This document shows, piece after piece, positions 20,399-22,139 of a stretch of 22,139 bases of DNA; positions within the stretch are counted from its first letter, which is position 1; each line of letters starts with the position of its first letter. The stretch is from NCBI GenBank assembly GCA_043809805.1, contig JBDROR010000208.1, positions 1 through 22,139 of the forward strand. Direction: 5' to 3'. The DNA is from JAQUKH01 sp043809805 (GTDB lineage: Bacteria; JACRDZ01; JAQUKH01). Under the pieces are notes generated by a model, which saw only the letters and a program-made list of their open reading frames with translations, searched no databases and was not told the DNA's origin. The position numbers and the translations under genes were made by a program.

Positions 20399-20418
20399 GT
20401 AAAGTAGAATTACTTTAC
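20399..20418. promoter_or_regulatory. Perfect palindrome at the ylxM-ffh transcription start
   Basis: GTAAAGTA-GAAT-TACTTTAC, 8-bp perfect arms, placed on the predicted transcription start and ending 4 bp before the ATG. It could be an operator or a 5'-terminal mRNA hairpin. No Shine-Dalgarno sequence lies between it and the start codon. Confidence 0.6.
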
Positions 20419-20422
20419 AATT

Positions 20423-20749
20423 ATGAAAGCTATCGACGATCGGATTCGCAACAGTTTACTGCTTGATTTCTATGGAAATCTTTTAACGGAAAAACAAAAA
20501 AAGACGGCGGATTCTTATTTTAACTGTGATTTGAACCTTTCTGAAATTGCTGAAAAGACAGGGGTTACCCGTCAGGCGGTTTATTCCAGTTTGAAGAATA
20601 TTGTAAAGGATTTAGAAAAATATGAGTCTCGTTTAGGGCTCTGTCATAATAAGTTTTATAAAATGAAAAATAAAAATCCCCCTATTTCCCCCTTTGAAAA
20701 AGGGGGATTAAAGGGGGATTGTCAGGTAAAAATGGTGAAAAATGTTTGA
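20423..20749 (+). CDS. ylxM: YlxM-family HTH protein (SRP-associated), with repeat-derived tail
   Basis: A 108-residue protein. Residues 1-75 match the YlxM/UPF0122 family: SLLLDFYGNLLTEKQKKTAD, then LNLSEIAEKTGVTRQAVYSS (sigma-70 region 4-like HTH), then LEKYESRLGL. YlxM genes stand next to ffh and ftsY, and the protein is thought to modulate the signal recognition particle. Residues 84-99 (KNPPISPFEKGGLKGD) are the translation of a family-G palindrome, an extension beyond the family's usual end. The start has no Shine-Dalgarno, but lies 4 bp after the promoter palindrome and gives the expected N-terminus. It overlaps ffh by 8 bp, so translation is coupled. Confidence 0.85.
   Translation: MKAIDDRIRNSLLLDFYGNLLTEKQKKTADSYFNCDLNLSEIAEKTGVTRQAVYSSLKNIVKDLEKYESRLGLCHNKFYKMKNKNPPISPFEKGGLKGDCQVKMVKNV
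20675..20720 (+). repeat. Family-G palindrome inside ylxM
   Basis: AATCCCCC...TTTCCCCCTTTGAAAAAGGGGG...GGGGGATT: outer arms AATCCCCC/GGGGGATT and an inner CCCCCTTT/AAAGGGGG-type stem. It is read in frame as NPPISPFEKGGLKGD, a translation commonly met where such repeats enter genes. It lies 21 bp before the ffh start. Confidence 0.8.
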
Positions 20750-22118
20750 GAATTTATCAAACCGTCTGCAGGATGTTACGCGAAAACTGTTAGGCCAAAA
20801 TAAGCTGAACGAGAAGAATATCGAAGATGTTTTAAGAGAAATCAGAATAGCGTTTCTTGAGGCGGATGTTGATTATAAAGTAACGAAAGATTTCGTAGAG
20901 GCAATAAAATTAAAGGCCATGGGACAGGATGTTTTGTCCAGTGTGACTCCCGCCCAATTAGTAATGAAATATGTAGCCGATGAATTAACCCATTTGATGG
21001 GTGATAATATATCGAAAATAAAATTTGCCGACACACCGCCGACTATTATTATGATGGCAGGTTTGCAGGGAACCGGGAAGACTACTACCACGGCAAAATT
21101 GGCGCTGCATTTGTCTAAAAATGGGCATCGGCCGCTTATGGCCGGTTTGGATATATATCGTCCGGCGGCGCAGGAACAGTTAAAAATTTTAGGGGAGGCA
21201 TGCAATATTCCGGTTTACCCCGCCCCACAGAAAGTCACAGCTGTGAAAGAGAAATACCTCAATACCGCGGTGGTGAACATGTGGGGCGGGGTTTATCTGG
21301 AGGATAGCAAAGACTGTTTGAATATCGCGAAAAACAGTTTAAAATACGCCCGCGAAAATAATTGTGACTGTGTTCTGCTTGATACTGCGGGCCGTTTGCA
21401 TATTGATGAAAAGATGATGAATGAATTGCGGGAGTTAAAAACCGTAATTACGCCTCACGAAATTCTTTTAGTGGTTGATTCCATGACCGGCCAACAGGCG
21501 GTGTCTGTCGCGAAAGAGTTTAATGCGTTGTTGGAGATTGATGGTGTAATTCTTACGAAGCTTGACGGCGACGCGAGAGGAGGCGCCGCGCTTTCTTTGC
21601 GTTCTGTGGTCCAGCGGCCGATTAAGTTTGTAGGTGTCGGTGAGAAACTTGACGATTTGGATTCTTTTTATCCGGATCGTATGGCCAGCCGAATTTTAGG
21701 GATGGGAGATATTCAGACGCTGGCTGAAAAGGTGGAAAAAATTTATTCTGAAGACGAGGCGAAAAAACTTGAGAATAAATTAAGAAAAAATGAATTTACA
21801 TTGGAAGATATGCAGGCCCAGTTTAAAAATATGAAAAAATTGGGGGCGATGGAACAGGTAGTTAAATTGATTCCGGGATTGGGCAGCAAGATTAATATTG
21901 GCGCGGCGGAAAAGAGCAGTATGAACGCGATGGAGGCAATTCTTAATTCTATGACCAAAATGGAAAGGTTAACTCCAAGGATTTTGAACGGGTCGCGCCG
22001 AATAAGGGTTGCTAATGGAAGCGGAACAACAGTCCAGCAGGTTAATCAGCTTATGAATCGCTATGATCAGATGAAGAAGATGATGAGTAGGGGCGGCTCC
22101 CTGTGGCCGCCCAAATAA
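20742..22118 (+). CDS. ffh: Ffh, signal recognition particle GTPase, with two palindrome-derived segments
   Basis: A 458-residue SRP54 protein that binds SRP RNA and signal peptides and targets nascent membrane proteins with FtsY. N domain at 1-95. G domain has P-loop GLQGTGKTT (107-115), DIYRPAAQEQL (137-147), DTAGRLHIDE (214-223) and TKLDGDARGG. The methionine-rich M domain starts from about 325, with the RNA-binding segment around NGSRRIRVANGSGTTVQQVN. Residues 160-185 are a 78-bp insertion between GGTTTA direct repeats; removal leaves IPVYLEDSKDCLNIAK, a normal Ffh sequence. The last 11 residues (SRGGSLWPPK tail) come from a family-C palindrome at the stop codon. The ATG overlaps ylxM. 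Confidence 0.94.
   Translation: MFENLSNRLQDVTRKLLGQNKLNEKNIEDVLREIRIAFLEADVDYKVTKDFVEAIKLKAMGQDVLSSVTPAQLVMKYVADELTHLMGDNISKIKFADTPPTIIMMAGLQGTGKTTTTAKLALHLSKNGHRPLMAGLDIYRPAAQEQLKILGEACNIPVYPAPQKVTAVKEKYLNTAVVNMWGGVYLEDSKDCLNIAKNSLKYARENNCDCVLLDTAGRLHIDEKMMNELRELKTVITPHEILLVVDSMTGQQAVSVAKEFNALLEIDGVILTKLDGDARGGAALSLRSVVQRPIKFVGVGEKLDDLDSFYPDRMASRILGMGDIQTLAEKVEKIYSEDEAKKLENKLRKNEFTLEDMQAQFKNMKKLGAMEQVVKLIPGLGSKINIGAAEKSSMNAMEAILNSMTKMERLTPRILNGSRRIRVANGSGTTVQQVNQLMNRYDQMKKMMSRGGSLWPPK
21212..21295 (+). repeat. Family-D-like palindromic element inside ffh
   Basis: The 13-bp perfect terminal inverted repeats are ACCCCGCCCCACA (21217-21229) and TGTGGGGCGGGGT (21280-21292). Internal palindromes are CACAGCTGTG (21236-21245) and ACCGCGGT (21264-21271). 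Direct repeats GGTTTA at 21212-21217 and 21290-21295 give a 78-bp period, exactly 26 codons. Confidence 0.88.
22087..22112 (+). repeat. Family-C palindrome at the ffh C-terminus
   Basis: GTAGGGGCGGC-TCCCTGTG-GCCGCCC, sharing the GTAGGGGCG start and terminal CGCCC with 17048-17073. It is read as SRGGSLWPP and is followed by the TAA at 22116. Confidence 0.78.
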
Positions 22119-22139
22119 AAGAGGGCAGGCACGGGGACC

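Overview
The window looks like a chromosomal piece of an uncultured, low-to-moderate GC, Gram-negative bacterium. The evidence is a TonB-dependent outer-membrane receptor, secreted LVIVD-repeat protein, fixCX-type electron-transfer genes, c-di-GMP signalling and many short palindromic repeat families of the kind seen in candidate-phylum genomes (Omnitrophota-like or Desantisbacteria-like lineages are a guess from style only). The host cannot be named from the sequence.

Layout. 1-2160 is an accessory patch. It holds an HTH antitoxin / Doc-type toxin operon behind an array of four palindromic operators, then an integron attC-like hairpin, a truncated cassette-like gene, a frameshifted transposase remnant, a 95-bp copy of part of the neighbouring gene, and an orphan XRE antitoxin beside the last residues of a RelE-like toxin. 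2165-5341 (minus) carries a RACo-type corrinoid activator (DUF4445) and rlmN. 5427-7523 is a secreted LVIVD propeller protein that appears nested in a TIG domain. 7524-7879 is a cluster of palindromes. 7880-9700 (minus) is fixC-fixX. 9900-16588 is one tightly packed five-gene unit: TonB receptor, ABC-type substrate-binding protein, histidine kinase, single-domain response regulator, REC-GGDEF-HD-GYP protein. A cold-shock protein follows, behind a consensus promoter and an apparent leader terminator. 17019-17233 is a dense repeat island that runs up to a P-type cation ATPase and supplies its ribosome-binding site. The window ends with ylxM-ffh of the signal recognition particle.

The strongest signal is the repeats. 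At least six protein genes (rlmN, LVIVD gene, histidine kinase, P-type ATPase, ylxM, ffh), several of them housekeeping, carry short palindromic elements inserted in frame. The same families occur as free intergenic copies. In rlmN (111 bp, flanked by 9-bp direct repeats), the kinase (30 bp, 6-bp repeats) and ffh (78 bp, 6-bp repeats), removing the segment between the direct repeats exactly restores a normal family sequence without changing frame. The rlmN copy differs from an intergenic copy 15 kb away at one of 56 bases. One family is inserted in rlmN and the ATPase in the same orientation and the same reading frame. This resembles the Rickettsia palindromic elements, but with several unrelated families in one genome. 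A RAYT-like transposase remnant at 1548 is a possible clue to how some of them move.
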